A stretch of DNA of 64,000 nucleotides, taken from NCBI RefSeq assembly GCF_002902985.1, contig NZ_CP026167.1, forward strand, positions 3,100,001-3,164,000. The letters are read 5' to 3'. Positions 1 to 7,703 of the stretch are shown piece by piece. Position 1 is the first letter of the stretch. Every line of letters begins with the position of its first letter. The notes below the pieces were generated by a model. The model saw only the letters and a list, made by a program, of their open reading frames with translations. It was not told where the DNA came from and did no database searches. A program made the position numbers and the translations under genes. This stretch comes from Leclercia sp. LSNIH1 (lineage in GTDB: Bacteria; Pseudomonadota; Gammaproteobacteria; Enterobacterales; Enterobacteriaceae).

Positions 1-612
1 CTGGCGCCGGATGAGTTTATTACCGTCGCCGAAACCAGCGGTCTGATTTACGGCCTGGGGCAGTTTGTCCTCAGCCGGGCCTGTCAGGATCTGGAGCCAT
101 ACACGGATTTAAAACTCTCGGTCAACATCTCCCCGGCGCAGTTTCGTGATCCCGAATTTGAAGCCAAAGTGGAAGGCGCGCTGGCCCTCAGCCACTTTCC
201 CCCTACGCGCCTGCAGCTGGAAGTAACCGAAACCTACGTGCTGGAAAATCCCGAGCGGGCACGCTCAGCCATCAATAATCTCAAGGCGCAGGGTATCGCG
301 GTGGCACTGGACGATTTCGGTACCGGCTACTCCAGTATCGGCTATTTGCGCCGCTTTAACTTCAATACCATCAAGATAGATAAATCCCTGGCCGGGCTGG
401 TGGATCACGATGAACAGGCCTCAGCGCTGGTGAGCGGTACGGTGCGCATTGCCACCGCGCTGGGGATGACGGTGGTCGCAGAAGGGGTGGAGAACGAAAA
501 ACAGATGAAGCTGCTGCGTCTGGCGGGCTGCGATCAGCTGCAGGGTTACTGGTACAGTCAGCCGATGCCGATAGAGGCGATTATGGCGCTACGGCAGCAG
601 CGCCAGTGTTAA
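1..612 (+). CDS. EAL-domain cyclic-di-GMP phosphodiesterase, 3' part only
   Basis: The reading frame is open from the first base of the window, so the gene begins upstream and only the last 203 codons are seen. They form most of an EAL domain, which hydrolyses cyclic-di-GMP to pGpG in the cytoplasm. Visible active-site motifs are the second metal-binding segment (LEVTE), DDFGTGYS, the KIDKS lysine segment, VVAEGVE and the closing QGYWYSQP. All catalytic motifs in the visible part are intact, so it is probably active. The upstream part (sensor, GGDEF or none) cannot be seen. In E. coli K-12 the neighbour of ydgD on this side is mdtI, so this gene is a local difference. The specific EAL protein is not identified. 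Confidence 0.9.
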   Translation: MAPDEFITVAETSGLIYGLGQFVLSRACQDLEPYTDLKLSVNISPAQFRDPEFEAKVEGALALSHFPPTRLQLEVTETYVLENPERARSAINNLKAQGIAVALDDFGTGYSSIGYLRRFNFNTIKIDKSLAGLVDHDEQASALVSGTVRIATALGMTVVAEGVENEKQMKLLRLAGCDQLQGYWYSQPMPIEAIMALRQQRQC

Positions 613-613
613 G

Positions 614-1435
614 TCACTGCTGGGCCAGCTCTGCCAGCTTGTCGCGAAAACCGGTGATCGACAGGGCGCGGTTATCGGCCCGCCAGCGATCTTTTGCCGC
701 CGGGGCCGAACTCTGAACGCCAATAAGCTGCCAGCCTGCGGCGGTATTCAGCATCAGCGGCGAACCGCTGTCGCCGGGCAGGGTATCACACTGATGGGAC
801 AGCACGCTGTTTTGCGCCCAGCCGGTGACGATACAGTCCTGATGGGTGTACAGCACATCCAGATGATCTTCCGGGTATCCCGCCTGGCTCACCTTGCGAT
901 CGGCCTCTTTCAGGGCGGCGGTCAGCTCCGCTTTATCCCCGGCAAACAGCGGTAGCGGGGTGATCCCCGACGGCGGGTTGCGCAACACCACCAGACCAAA
1001 ATCCCACGAGGCGGCAGAGGGCGGCACAATCCAGCCATCGCCATCGGCTTTCAGCCGTCTGCCTAATGAGGCATCGACGCGGCCTTCAATGCCGTGGATC
1101 TCATAACGCCAGCTCCCCTTTTGCGAGATGAAGCGCAGGGCAACGGCCCTATCCGGTTTACCTTTCGGCGGCACCAGCAGACAGTGTCCGGCGGTCAGCG
1201 CCAGTCGAGGGGTGATGAGGGTGGCGGTACAGAGGTTTCCGCTGGCCGTCTCCAGCTGGCCAATAGCCTCCCACGGCGCGCGGGACGGATCGGCGACACG
1301 CGTGCGATCGTCATGACCAAAAAAGAGCGTTTGAATCTCTTTGGCGTTCGCGGCCTCGTTGTCGCCATCGTCCGCATGACTTAATCCAGAAAAGAGAAAA
1401 AATGTTCCCAGCACAATCGCAACAGATTTACGCAT
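614..1435 (-). CDS. ydgD: YdgD, exported trypsin-like serine protease
   Basis: A 273-residue predicted serine endopeptidase of the chymotrypsin fold, the same length as E. coli YdgD. Residues 1–21 are a Sec signal peptide ending SHA, so it should act in the periplasm. The triad is visible: His84 in TAGHC, Asp145 in WDFGLVVL, and Ser223 in GDSGSP. Cysteines near His84 and before the serine loop could form disulfides. It is convergent with the EAL gene (1-base gap) and lies downstream of ydgU and asr, as in E. coli. The substrate is unknown. Start chosen at MRKS, directly before the signal peptide. Confidence 0.9.
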   Translation of the reverse strand: MRKSVAIVLGTFFLFSGLSHADDGDNEAANAKEIQTLFFGHDDRTRVADPSRAPWEAIGQLETASGNLCTATLITPRLALTAGHCLLVPPKGKPDRAVALRFISQKGSWRYEIHGIEGRVDASLGRRLKADGDGWIVPPSAASWDFGLVVLRNPPSGITPLPLFAGDKAELTAALKEADRKVSQAGYPEDHLDVLYTHQDCIVTGWAQNSVLSHQCDTLPGDSGSPLMLNTAAGWQLIGVQSSAPAAKDRWRADNRALSITGFRDKLAELAQQ

Positions 1436-1537
1436 ATCACACTCTAAAGGGATTAATTATGATTATTAAATATGAACCCTGGTAATTAACTATAGACGGG
1501 ACAGCGCGAAAGTGGGAGTAAAATCAGCGTACTACAG

Positions 1538-1621
1538 TCAGGAAATATAAAACACACCCGCGACAAGTGCGCATAAAATAAGCGTGACAAGAATTACCTC
1601 AAACCGATAGCGCTGCAACAT
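1538..1621 (-). CDS. ydgU: YdgU, 27-residue membrane protein
   Basis: A very small gene found by reading the asr–ydgD gap. ATG at 1621 is preceded by a strong GGAGGG ribosome-binding site (1626–1631) and encodes 27 residues starting MLQRYRFEV and ending VFYIS, with one hydrophobic segment (about residues 9–25), so a single-pass inner-membrane peptide. Length, sequence character and place between asr and ydgD match E. coli ydgU as recalled. Function unknown. The ribosome-binding site begins only five bases after the U-run of the asr terminator, so translation of ydgU must rely on read-through or on a start inside that region. Confidence 0.8.
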   Translation of the reverse strand: MLQRYRFEVILVTLILCALVAGVFYIS

Positions 1622-1635
1622 AACGCCCTCCGGAT

Positions 1636-1672
1636 AAAAAAACGGCGCTGCCACCTTGCCGGTACAGCGCCG
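1636..1672 (-). terminator. Intrinsic terminator of asr
   Basis: Arms CGGCGCTG (1643–1650) and CAGCGCCG (1665–1672) pair perfectly over 8 bp with a 14-base loop. On the minus strand they are followed by seven T (1636–1642). It lies 43 bases past the asr stop codon and immediately upstream of the ydgU ribosome-binding site. Confidence 0.85.
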
Positions 1673-1714
1673 ATGACCAACGTGCCCGTCGCGGACACGT
1701 TAAGCTAAGCGGGC

Positions 1715-2032
1715 TTATGCAGCCGGTTTTGCGGTTGGAGCAGCAGCTTCGTGTTTCACTGCTTTTTTATGGTGTTTTTTTGCTGCCTGCGCTTTCTGGG
1801 CTACAGGTGCGGCCTCTTCTTTTTTCACAGCTTTTTTATGGTGCTTTTTAGCCGCCTGCGCTTTCTGTACTGCGACTTTTTTGTGTTTTTTATGCTGCAC
1901 GGTTTTCGCAGCCGGTGCCGCGGTAGAGGTGGCAGCCGGAGCCGCGGTGTTGGCAACAGCGTCAGCGGCGAATGCAGCAGAAGAGAGACCCATAGCAGCG
2001 GCAACAACCAGAGCTAATACTTTTTTCATCAT
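1715..2032 (-). CDS. asr: Asr, acid shock protein
   Basis: A 105-residue exported, very basic protein induced strongly by acid in E. coli. It starts [15 protein letters not shown], a signal peptide cleaved after AFAA, then an Ala/Pro/Thr stretch and two near-identical repeats of about 26 residues rich in Lys-His ([14 protein letters not shown]). The Lys/His content is thought to buffer or protect the periplasm. GAGGGT lies before the double ATG. An RstA box lies about 100 bp upstream and an intrinsic terminator follows. The repeats also appear at DNA level (about 1745–1880), so copy number may vary between strains. Confidence 0.95.
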   Translation of the reverse strand: MMKKVLALVVAAAMGLSSAAFAADAVANTAAPAATSTAAPAAKTVQHKKHKKVAVQKAQAAKKHHKKAVKKEEAAPVAQKAQAAKKHHKKAVKHEAAAPTAKPAA

Positions 2033-2133
2033 CTTACCCTCGAATTGGTTTTTTCATTTAACCCCACTGCGGGGCCGTTGAAAGAACTATATCCCTGAAA
2101 TTTCGGGGCTTCCGTGAGTGTTTGGTATCGGCG

Positions 2134-2147
2134 TGTAACGGTATGTA
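2134..2147 (-). promoter_or_regulatory. RstA box upstream of asr
   Basis: On the minus strand this reads TACATACCGTTACA, one base off the RstA consensus TACATNTNGTTACA described for asr activation by RstBA in E. coli. It lies about 100 bp before the asr start codon. A TATAGT hexamer about 45–50 bp downstream could be the -10 element. Binding is inferred from the match. Confidence 0.65.
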
Positions 2148-2150
2148 CAA

Positions 2151-2171
2151 CGCCGGGTCGATGACCCGGCG
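2151..2171 (-). terminator. Hairpin after the M32 carboxypeptidase gene
   Basis: CGCCGGGTC and GACCCGGCG form a perfect 9-bp stem with a 3-base loop, starting 8 bases past the stop codon of the upstream gene. There is no T-run after it, so it may act as an RNA 3' end or a Rho-assisted stop rather than a classic intrinsic terminator. It abuts the RstA box. Confidence 0.5.
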
Positions 2172-2178
2172 AGGAAGG

Positions 2179-3666
2179 TTACAGATAGCGGGAGGTAAGA
2201 TGTTCGCGGAAATAACGGACGTTGAGATCTTCCCCGGTCGCCTGCTCAATCAGCTGGGCGGTGGTGAAACGGCTGCCGTGCTGCCAGATGTTCTGGCGCA
2301 GCCAGTCGAACAGGGCGCTGAAATCCCCGGCGGCGATGGATGCGTCCAGTCCCGGTAGCGCGGTTTTGGCCGCACTGAACAACTGAGCGGCGTACATAGC
2401 GCCTAAGGTGTATGACGGGAAGTAGCCAAAGCCACCGTCGGTCCAGTGGATATCCTGCATACAGCCGTTGCGGTAATTATCTTTTGTTGATAAGCCCAGC
2501 CAGGCCTGCATTTTCTCATCCCACAGCGCCGGAATGTCCTCCACCTCGATTTCGCCGTTAATCAGCGCCCGCTCAATTTCATAGCGCAGCACGACGTGTG
2601 CCGGATAGCTCACTTCATCGGCATCCACGCGGATATAGCCAGGCTTCACCCGCTGGTTCCAGGCGACAAAATTCTCAGGCGTAAAGGCCGCCTGGGTGCC
2701 GAAACGTTCATGGACGGCCGGGAGCAGGTGGTTGAGGAATGCCTTGCTGCGTCCGAGCTGCATTTCAAAGAACAGGCTCTGGGATTCGTGGATAGCGGTA
2801 GAACGCGCCAGGGCGATAGGCTGACCGAGCCAGTTGCGCGGCAGGTTCTGTTCATAGCGCGCATGGCCGGTTTCGTGGATCACGCCAAACAGGGCGCTTA
2901 ACAGTTCGTCTTCGTTGTAGCGGGTGGTGATGCGCACATCTTCCGGCACGCCGCCACAGAATGGGTGAGCGCTGACGTCCAGACGGCCCGCATTAAAGTC
3001 GAACCCAAGGCTCTTCATCGCCTCCAGCCCCAGCTCACGCTGAATGGCGGTGGGGAATGGGCCCTGCGGCGGCACGAAGGCGTGGTGCGCCTGCTTCTCG
3101 ACCACCTGCGCCAGCAGATCCGGCAGCCAGGTTTTGAGATCGCCAAACAGCTCATCCAGCCGGGCGCTGGTCATATCCGGCTCGAAGATATCCAGCAGCG
3201 CGTCGTAAGGGGTGCAGCCTTTGGCTTCGGCACGCAGACGGGCCTCTTCCCGGCTCAGTTTCACCACCTCTTTCAGGTTGACGGCAAAACCCTGCCAGTC
3301 GTTCGCCGGACGCTGGGTGCGCCAGGCATGCTCGCATTTGCTGCCCGCCAGCGATTTTGCTTCAACCAGCGATTCCGGCAGCAGCGCAGCCTGCTGATAG
3401 TGGCGTTTCATCTCCCGCAGGTTGGCCTGTTCAACGTCGTTAAGATCTTCGCTTTCGGCGTTACGCAGCCAGTCGGCCACGTTTTTATCGGTCAGGATTT
3501 GATGTTGCAGGACGCTCAGCTCCGCCAGGGCTTCACCTCGTGCGGCGCTGCCGCCGGGAGGCATCATGGTGAACATGTCCCAACTGGCGATGGAGGAGAG
3601 GTGCGAGAAGCGGGAGAGACGCTGGAAGGTGCGGGTGAGTTGCTGATAAGAATCGTTTTTCTGCAT
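2179..3666 (-). CDS. M32 family metallocarboxypeptidase
   Basis: A 495-residue cytoplasmic zinc carboxypeptidase of the thermostable carboxypeptidase Taq family, which removes C-terminal amino acids from peptides. The M32 signature HETGH is at residues 264–268, with Glu294 in HES as the expected third zinc ligand. Length is normal for the family (about 500), there is no signal peptide, and the protein is largely helical. ATG at 3666 has weak upstream Shine-Dalgarno sequence. It is not in the E. coli K-12 asr–ynfM interval, so it was added or lost here. It appears to be a single-gene unit. Confidence 0.9.
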   Translation of the reverse strand: MQKNDSYQQLTRTFQRLSRFSHLSSIASWDMFTMMPPGGSAARGEALAELSVLQHQILTDKNVADWLRNAESEDLNDVEQANLREMKRHYQQAALLPESLVEAKSLAGSKCEHAWRTQRPANDWQGFAVNLKEVVKLSREEARLRAEAKGCTPYDALLDIFEPDMTSARLDELFGDLKTWLPDLLAQVVEKQAHHAFVPPQGPFPTAIQRELGLEAMKSLGFDFNAGRLDVSAHPFCGGVPEDVRITTRYNEDELLSALFGVIHETGHARYEQNLPRNWLGQPIALARSTAIHESQSLFFEMQLGRSKAFLNHLLPAVHERFGTQAAFTPENFVAWNQRVKPGYIRVDADEVSYPAHVVLRYEIERALINGEIEVEDIPALWDEKMQAWLGLSTKDNYRNGCMQDIHWTDGGFGYFPSYTLGAMYAAQLFSAAKTALPGLDASIAAGDFSALFDWLRQNIWQHGSRFTTAQLIEQATGEDLNVRYFREHLTSRYL

Positions 3667-3817
3667 AGTTGTTGTTCTCGTTCAGTAGGAAGTATTCAGG
3701 GGAGTGTAACGCGATTCATGCGCTTGTCATGCATTCAACTTATGCACGTCAAAGAAGGGGGCCAGGCAATAGCGGAGAGCGAATATGACAAAGGAGAATA
3801 AATAGCCCTTTAGCTTG

Positions 3818-4150
3818 TCAGTCATATAACCATCTGCCTGCCTTTGCAGACTCAGAAAGCATACGAAGTGTTAACGGTTCGGGTTCATCGTCGTCCTTTC
3901 CACTAGTGAATAAAGAGTAAAGGATAAATGTCTCCTCAGGCCAGTATCGGTAAAAGTCGAAGTTTGCAGGGTCCACATCAAAACGTTGAAAATATTCCCT
4001 CATGATGTCTGCCCCTGTTTCACTCGCCCAAACGTAATCACCTGTGGAGAGGCTGGTATCAAGAGTTACGGGCCATGACTTCCTGGTGAACAAGGCAGGC
4101 TTGTTGAACTTTTCACAGTACCAAGTAATCACATCTTCATTTGTCACCAT
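3818..4150 (-). CDS. DUF1493 family protein in an Hcp unit
   Basis: A 110-residue acidic protein resembling DUF1493: an N-terminal EDVITWYCEKFN helix, a central DIMREYFQRFDVDP segment and the closing LTLRMLSESAKAGRWLYD. Family function is not established. It overlaps the upstream membrane-protein gene by 7 bases, so the two are probably translated together. Being last in an Hcp–membrane protein–DUF1493 set, it could be an immunity or accessory protein to the gene before it, but nothing in the sequence proves this. The base composition is visibly richer in A+T than the neighbouring backbone. Confidence 0.7.
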   Translation of the reverse strand: MVTNEDVITWYCEKFNKPALFTRKSWPVTLDTSLSTGDYVWASETGADIMREYFQRFDVDPANFDFYRYWPEETFILYSLFTSGKDDDEPEPLTLRMLSESAKAGRWLYD

Positions 4151-4587
4151 AACTTGTCGTTTCCTCTGGCTATGGTGTTGTATTTCATTGTCGCCTTATA
4201 AGCAATGGCTGAGATATCGGCAGCAATAACGACAATCCCAAGGACTGGAATCCATCTTCCTACAAATGCCCCGAGATTAGTAACATAGGCAAACTTCATT
4301 CTTCTGATACTTGAGTTAGTCAGGGTGGGTAAGCGTCTGGTTTCAATATTTAGCCAATGACGTAACTGTGAACTGAGTAGTGATGTTCCTGGGGTTGTCC
4401 CTCCAGGTTTGCCTCTTGTCACTATTTCAGGCTGACCAAGCAAAATTAGCCCAACTGTTAAAAGATCGCTTGTTCCGAACTGTTCAGCCGCTTCATCAAG
4501 GAAAATCCAAAAGAGCAACTCTCCGGCAGAAAGGTTGGAGTATCCCTTATAGAAATACGTCCCGTTAAGTTCTTCAACACTATCCAT
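4144..4587 (-). CDS. Small membrane protein linked to Hcp (possible type VI effector)
   Basis: A 147-residue protein with a soluble N-terminal half and one clear hydrophobic segment (about residues 108–131, RWIPVLGIVVIAADISAIAY), followed by a short basic tail. I do not recognise an enzymatic motif. It starts 6 bases after the hcp stop codon and overlaps the DUF1493 gene. In type VI islands genes directly after hcp are often Hcp-carried effectors followed by their immunity gene, so a membrane-acting toxin is one reading. A chaperone or structural accessory is another. Confidence 0.6.
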   Translation of the reverse strand: MDSVEELNGTYFYKGYSNLSAGELLFWIFLDEAAEQFGTSDLLTVGLILLGQPEIVTRGKPGGTTPGTSLLSSQLRHWLNIETRRLPTLTNSSIRRMKFAYVTNLGAFVGRWIPVLGIVVIAADISAIAYKATMKYNTIARGNDKLW

Positions 4588-4593
4588 GCATAG

Positions 4594-5079
4594 TTACCCG
4601 GTTACACGTTCTGCCCATGCGTCGGAATACTGAATATTTCCGTCCTTGAACGTCCACGTGATTTTAGCGTAGCGTAAATGTACCTGCTCAAGGTGACCTG
4701 CATTTATCACAGTTTTTGTGTCATGCATCATTGGTGTGACTGATACAATCTTCACCCCTTCCAGGAACATGTTGTAATACTCAACTTCCTGGCCTGCATC
4801 ATTGATGCGATACCATTTAAATTCGGCACTCTGAAGAGTTTGCCCGGTGGCTACAGCTTTCATGAGATAAGGGGATGAACTATCAAACTCCTTTTCGAAC
4901 ATCAGGGCACCGTGTACGCGTGTCCCTGTAAGTTTTCCCGTATTGCTATCGGTCGGGATATACAGATTATGGCTGAATGATGTGATTTCTATAGATTGCT
5001 CACGGTGCCTTACATCTACAGACCCTTTGATGAGAGCGCCGCCATCGTCTTTTAGCCAAAGATAAGCCGGTATTGCCAT
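4594..5079 (-). CDS. hcp: Hcp, type VI secretion tube protein (orphan copy)
   Basis: A 161-residue Hcp-family protein. Hcp forms hexameric rings that stack into the inner tube of the type VI secretion system and carry small effectors in the lumen. It begins MAIPAYLWLKDDGG, contains the expected all-beta core (SIEITSFSHNLYIPTD, TRVHGALMFEKEFD) and ends with the ITWTFKDGNIQYSDAW strand. No tss genes lie nearby, so it must work with an apparatus encoded elsewhere. It is first in a three-gene unit with a membrane protein and a DUF1493 protein. Confidence 0.9.
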   Translation of the reverse strand: MAIPAYLWLKDDGGALIKGSVDVRHREQSIEITSFSHNLYIPTDSNTGKLTGTRVHGALMFEKEFDSSSPYLMKAVATGQTLQSAEFKWYRINDAGQEVEYYNMFLEGVKIVSVTPMMHDTKTVINAGHLEQVHLRYAKITWTFKDGNIQYSDAWAERVTG

Positions 5080-5210
5080 AATTGATTTTCCTTATCATGT
5101 ATATGGGTAATCCATTGGAAGCCTAACTTATAAGCAATGATGAGTAAATGAACAACATGCTTTAAGGCATTGTTTATTAATGCTTGATATAGAATTTAGA
5201 ATGATTAAAA

Positions 5211-5249
5211 ACGAAAAACCCCGAACTTGTTTCGCACCAGGACGGGGTT
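5211..5249 (-). terminator. Intrinsic terminator downstream of ynfM
   Basis: AACCCCG (5217–5223) pairs with CGGGGTT (5243–5249). On the minus strand the stem is followed by TTTTTCG. It is placed 52 bases past the ynfM stop and upstream of hcp, separating the two units. Confidence 0.8.
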
Positions 5250-5300
5250 GCCACTAACGGCAAGATTAGATTTGCTCCTGGTATTAACCAGATTGTGATC

Positions 5301-6554
5301 TTATTTCAAACGGCAATGAAGACGCCTGCCCACCATCAGCGCCGCACACAACATCAGCGCAATAAACCCGCCCACGCCGTTCCAGCCATACTGGTGCCAG
5401 AACACGCCGCCGAGCGTCCCGGCGATGCTGGAGCCCAGATAGTAGCTGAACAGATACAGCGACGAGGCCTGGCCCTTGGCACGACGGGCGCGCGGGCCGA
5501 TCCAGCTGCTGGCAACCGAGTGAGCGGCGAAGAAACCGGCGGAGAAGAGCAACATCCCGGCGAAAATCACCCACAGGTTAGCGAGCAACGTCAGCAGAAC
5601 CCCGGCCAGCATCACGCCGGTGGAAACGATCATTACCGGCCCACGCCCGAAGCGGGTGGTCATCGCCCCGGCTTTCGGTGAGCTCCATGTGCCGGTCAGG
5701 TAGGCCACCGAAAGCAGGCCCACCAGCGCCTGGCTCAGATGCCACGGCGAGAGCATCAGCCGGTAGCCGATGTAGTTAAAGAGGGTGACAAACGAGCCCA
5801 TCAGCAGAAAACCGGTGAGAAACAGCAGGGGCAGACCCCGATCGCGCCAGTGCAGGCGGAAGTTAATCAGCAGCGTTTTGGGCCGCAGCGCGGTGGGGCG
5901 AAAATGGCGCGACTCCGGCAGAATTTTCCAGAACATCAGCGCGGAGGCCAGGGCAAAGCAGCCGATCGCCGCCAGCGCTACCCGCCAGCTGAAGAAATCG
6001 GTAAAGACCCCGCTCAGCAACCGCCCGCTCATGCCGCCGATGGAGTTACCGCTGATGTAGAGCCCCATCGAGAAGGCGACAAAGCTGGGGTGGATCTCCT
6101 CGCTGAGGTAGGTCATACCCACCGCGGCCACGCCGCTGAGCGAAAGCCCAATCAGCGCGCGCATGATTAAAATCCCGTGCCAGCTGGTCATCATCGTCGA
6201 CAACAAGGTACAGACCGACGCCAGCAGCAGTGCGGTGACCATCACCGGCTTACGTCCGATAGCGTCCGAAAGCGGGCCGGTAAAGAGCAGGCCGACCGCC
6301 AGCATCCCGGTCGAGATTGAGAGGGAAATACTGCTGCTGGCCGGGGAGACGCCAAACTCCTGGGATAGCACCGGCAGGATCGGCTGCACGCAGTAGAGCA
6401 GGGCAAAGGTGGCTAGCCCCGCGGAGAAAAGTGCCAGCGTGACGCGCATAAACTGCGGGGTGCCGCGTTTGATAAACCGAACCGGTTGCGCGTTGTTGGG
6501 GAGGAGATCGATATCATTGTTCGGGGCGATATCAGCCGTTGTAGTCCGACTCAC
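5301..6554 (-). CDS. ynfM: YnfM, MFS transporter
   Basis: A 417-residue, twelve-helix major facilitator of the drug/arabinose-efflux type in the inner membrane, nearly identical in pattern to E. coli YnfM (417 residues). The loop 2–3 signature GPLSDAIGRKP is present. The start is taken as GTG at 6554 (VSRTTT…), preceded by AAGGA at normal spacing, which gives the E. coli length; an ATG 18 codons upstream lacks a ribosome-binding site. It diverges from its neighbour ynfL, a LysR regulator that probably controls it. The substrate is not known with certainty. Confidence 0.9.
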   Translation of the reverse strand: MSRTTTADIAPNNDIDLLPNNAQPVRFIKRGTPQFMRVTLALFSAGLATFALLYCVQPILPVLSQEFGVSPASSSISLSISTGMLAVGLLFTGPLSDAIGRKPVMVTALLLASVCTLLSTMMTSWHGILIMRALIGLSLSGVAAVGMTYLSEEIHPSFVAFSMGLYISGNSIGGMSGRLLSGVFTDFFSWRVALAAIGCFALASALMFWKILPESRHFRPTALRPKTLLINFRLHWRDRGLPLLFLTGFLLMGSFVTLFNYIGYRLMLSPWHLSQALVGLLSVAYLTGTWSSPKAGAMTTRFGRGPVMIVSTGVMLAGVLLTLLANLWVIFAGMLLFSAGFFAAHSVASSWIGPRARRAKGQASSLYLFSYYLGSSIAGTLGGVFWHQYGWNGVGGFIALMLCAALMVGRRLHCRLK

Positions 6555-6676
6555 GTAAGTTCCTTGCTTCAACATCCCCGTGATTTCTGGTGACGGGTAT
6601 GACCACAAGGATCAGGGTAGGAAATTGTAAATATTCTGTCTAATATATTAATAATCTCAAATGATACATTTAAAAT

Positions 6677-7576
6677 ATGAATATCGAACTGCGTCATCTG
6701 CGCTATTTTGTCGCCGTCGCGGAGGAGCTCCATTTTGGGCGCGCGGCGGCGCGGCTCAATATCTCCCAACCGCCCCTCAGCCAGCAAATCCAGGTTCTTG
6801 AGCAGCAGGTAGGCGCTCGCCTGCTGGCGCGCACCAACCGCAGCGTCGGGCTGACCCCCGCAGGGCGACAATTTCTGGCGGACAGCCGCCAGATTCTGAG
6901 CATGGTGGAGGAAGCGGCCGCCCGGGCAGAACGCCTTCACCATGGCGAAACCGGCGAGCTACGCATCGGGTTTACCTCTTCCGCGCCCTTTATTAGCGCC
7001 ATCTCACATACCCTTTCGTCGTTTCGCCGCCTGTCGCCGGATGTGCATATCCAGACCCGGGAGATCAACACCCGGGAGCAGATTGTTCCCCTCAGCGAAG
7101 GCTCGCTCGATCTTGGCCTGATGCGCAATACCCGTCTGCCGGAGACGCTGGCCTGGCAGCGGGTGCTGCGGGAGCCGCTGCTGGCGATGGTCCACCGCGG
7201 TCACCCTCTGGCGGCAAGAGCTGAAATCTCGGTGACGGAGCTGGCGCAGGAGCCGTTTGTCTTTTTTGACCCGCACGTTGGCACCGGTCTGTACGACGAT
7301 ATTCTGGGATTACTGCGGCGCTATGGGGTAAACCCGATGATTACCCAGGAGGTGGGCGAGGCGATGACCATTATCGGACTGGTGGCGGCGGGGTTGGGGG
7401 TCTCGATCCTGCCTGCCTCGTTCAGGCGGCTTCAGCTCCATGAGATGCGCTGGGTGGCGCTCGCCGAACCGGACGCGGTTTCAGAGATGTGGCTGGTATG
7501 GTCAAAACACCATGAACTCAGCGCGGCGGCACAGCGGTTCAAAGATCTGCTGATCGCTGCCTCGTCAGGGCGCTGA
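6677..7576 (+). CDS. ynfL: YnfL, LysR-type regulator
   Basis: A 299-residue LysR-family transcription factor (E. coli YnfL has 297). The N-terminal winged helix begins MNIELRHLRYFVAVAEE, with the helix-turn-helix around residues 18–37 (LHFGRAAARLNISQPPLSQQI) and a linker helix. The remainder is the periplasmic-binding-like effector domain that senses an unknown inducer. It is divergent from ynfM across a 122-bp A+T-rich region that should hold both promoters and the LysR boxes. By LysR convention it probably represses itself and controls ynfM. Confidence 0.9.
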   Translation: MNIELRHLRYFVAVAEELHFGRAAARLNISQPPLSQQIQVLEQQVGARLLARTNRSVGLTPAGRQFLADSRQILSMVEEAAARAERLHHGETGELRIGFTSSAPFISAISHTLSSFRRLSPDVHIQTREINTREQIVPLSEGSLDLGLMRNTRLPETLAWQRVLREPLLAMVHRGHPLAARAEISVTELAQEPFVFFDPHVGTGLYDDILGLLRRYGVNPMITQEVGEAMTIIGLVAAGLGVSILPASFRRLQLHEMRWVALAEPDAVSEMWLVWSKHHELSAAAQRFKDLLIAASSGR

Positions 7577-7599
7577 CCGGCAAAAAATGCAGGTAAAAA

Positions 7600-7615
7600 T
7601 GTGCTGTAAATCACA
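7600..7615 (+). promoter_or_regulatory. CRP-like site upstream of mlc
   Basis: TGTGC-TGTAAA-TCACA matches the CRP consensus TGTGA-N6-TCACA at nine of ten core positions. It lies about 100 bp before mlc. CRP control of mlc is known in E. coli; use of this exact site is inferred. Confidence 0.6.
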
Positions 7616-7670
7616 AGGCTAAGTAAAAATTTGACGATTACTGTAGAAGTGCTTCACCATAGCCCACAGT

Positions 7671-7692
7671 TTATTTCGAAGCGCGAAAATAA
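7671..7692 (+). promoter_or_regulatory. Candidate Mlc operator (autoregulation)
   Basis: TTATTTCG and CGAAAATAA form an inverted repeat ending 12 bases before the mlc GTG start. The A+T-flanked TTTCG/CGAAA arrangement resembles Mlc/NagC sites, and mlc is autoregulated in E. coli. A TTGACG hexamer at 7631–7636 may be a -35 element for the promoter that this operator would block. Confidence 0.5.
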
Positions 7693-7703
7693 GGGAGTAC
7701 GTG

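Noticed and set aside
1745..1880. Tandem DNA repeat resembling a short satellite
   Set aside because: It is explained by the repeated Lys/His segments of Asr.
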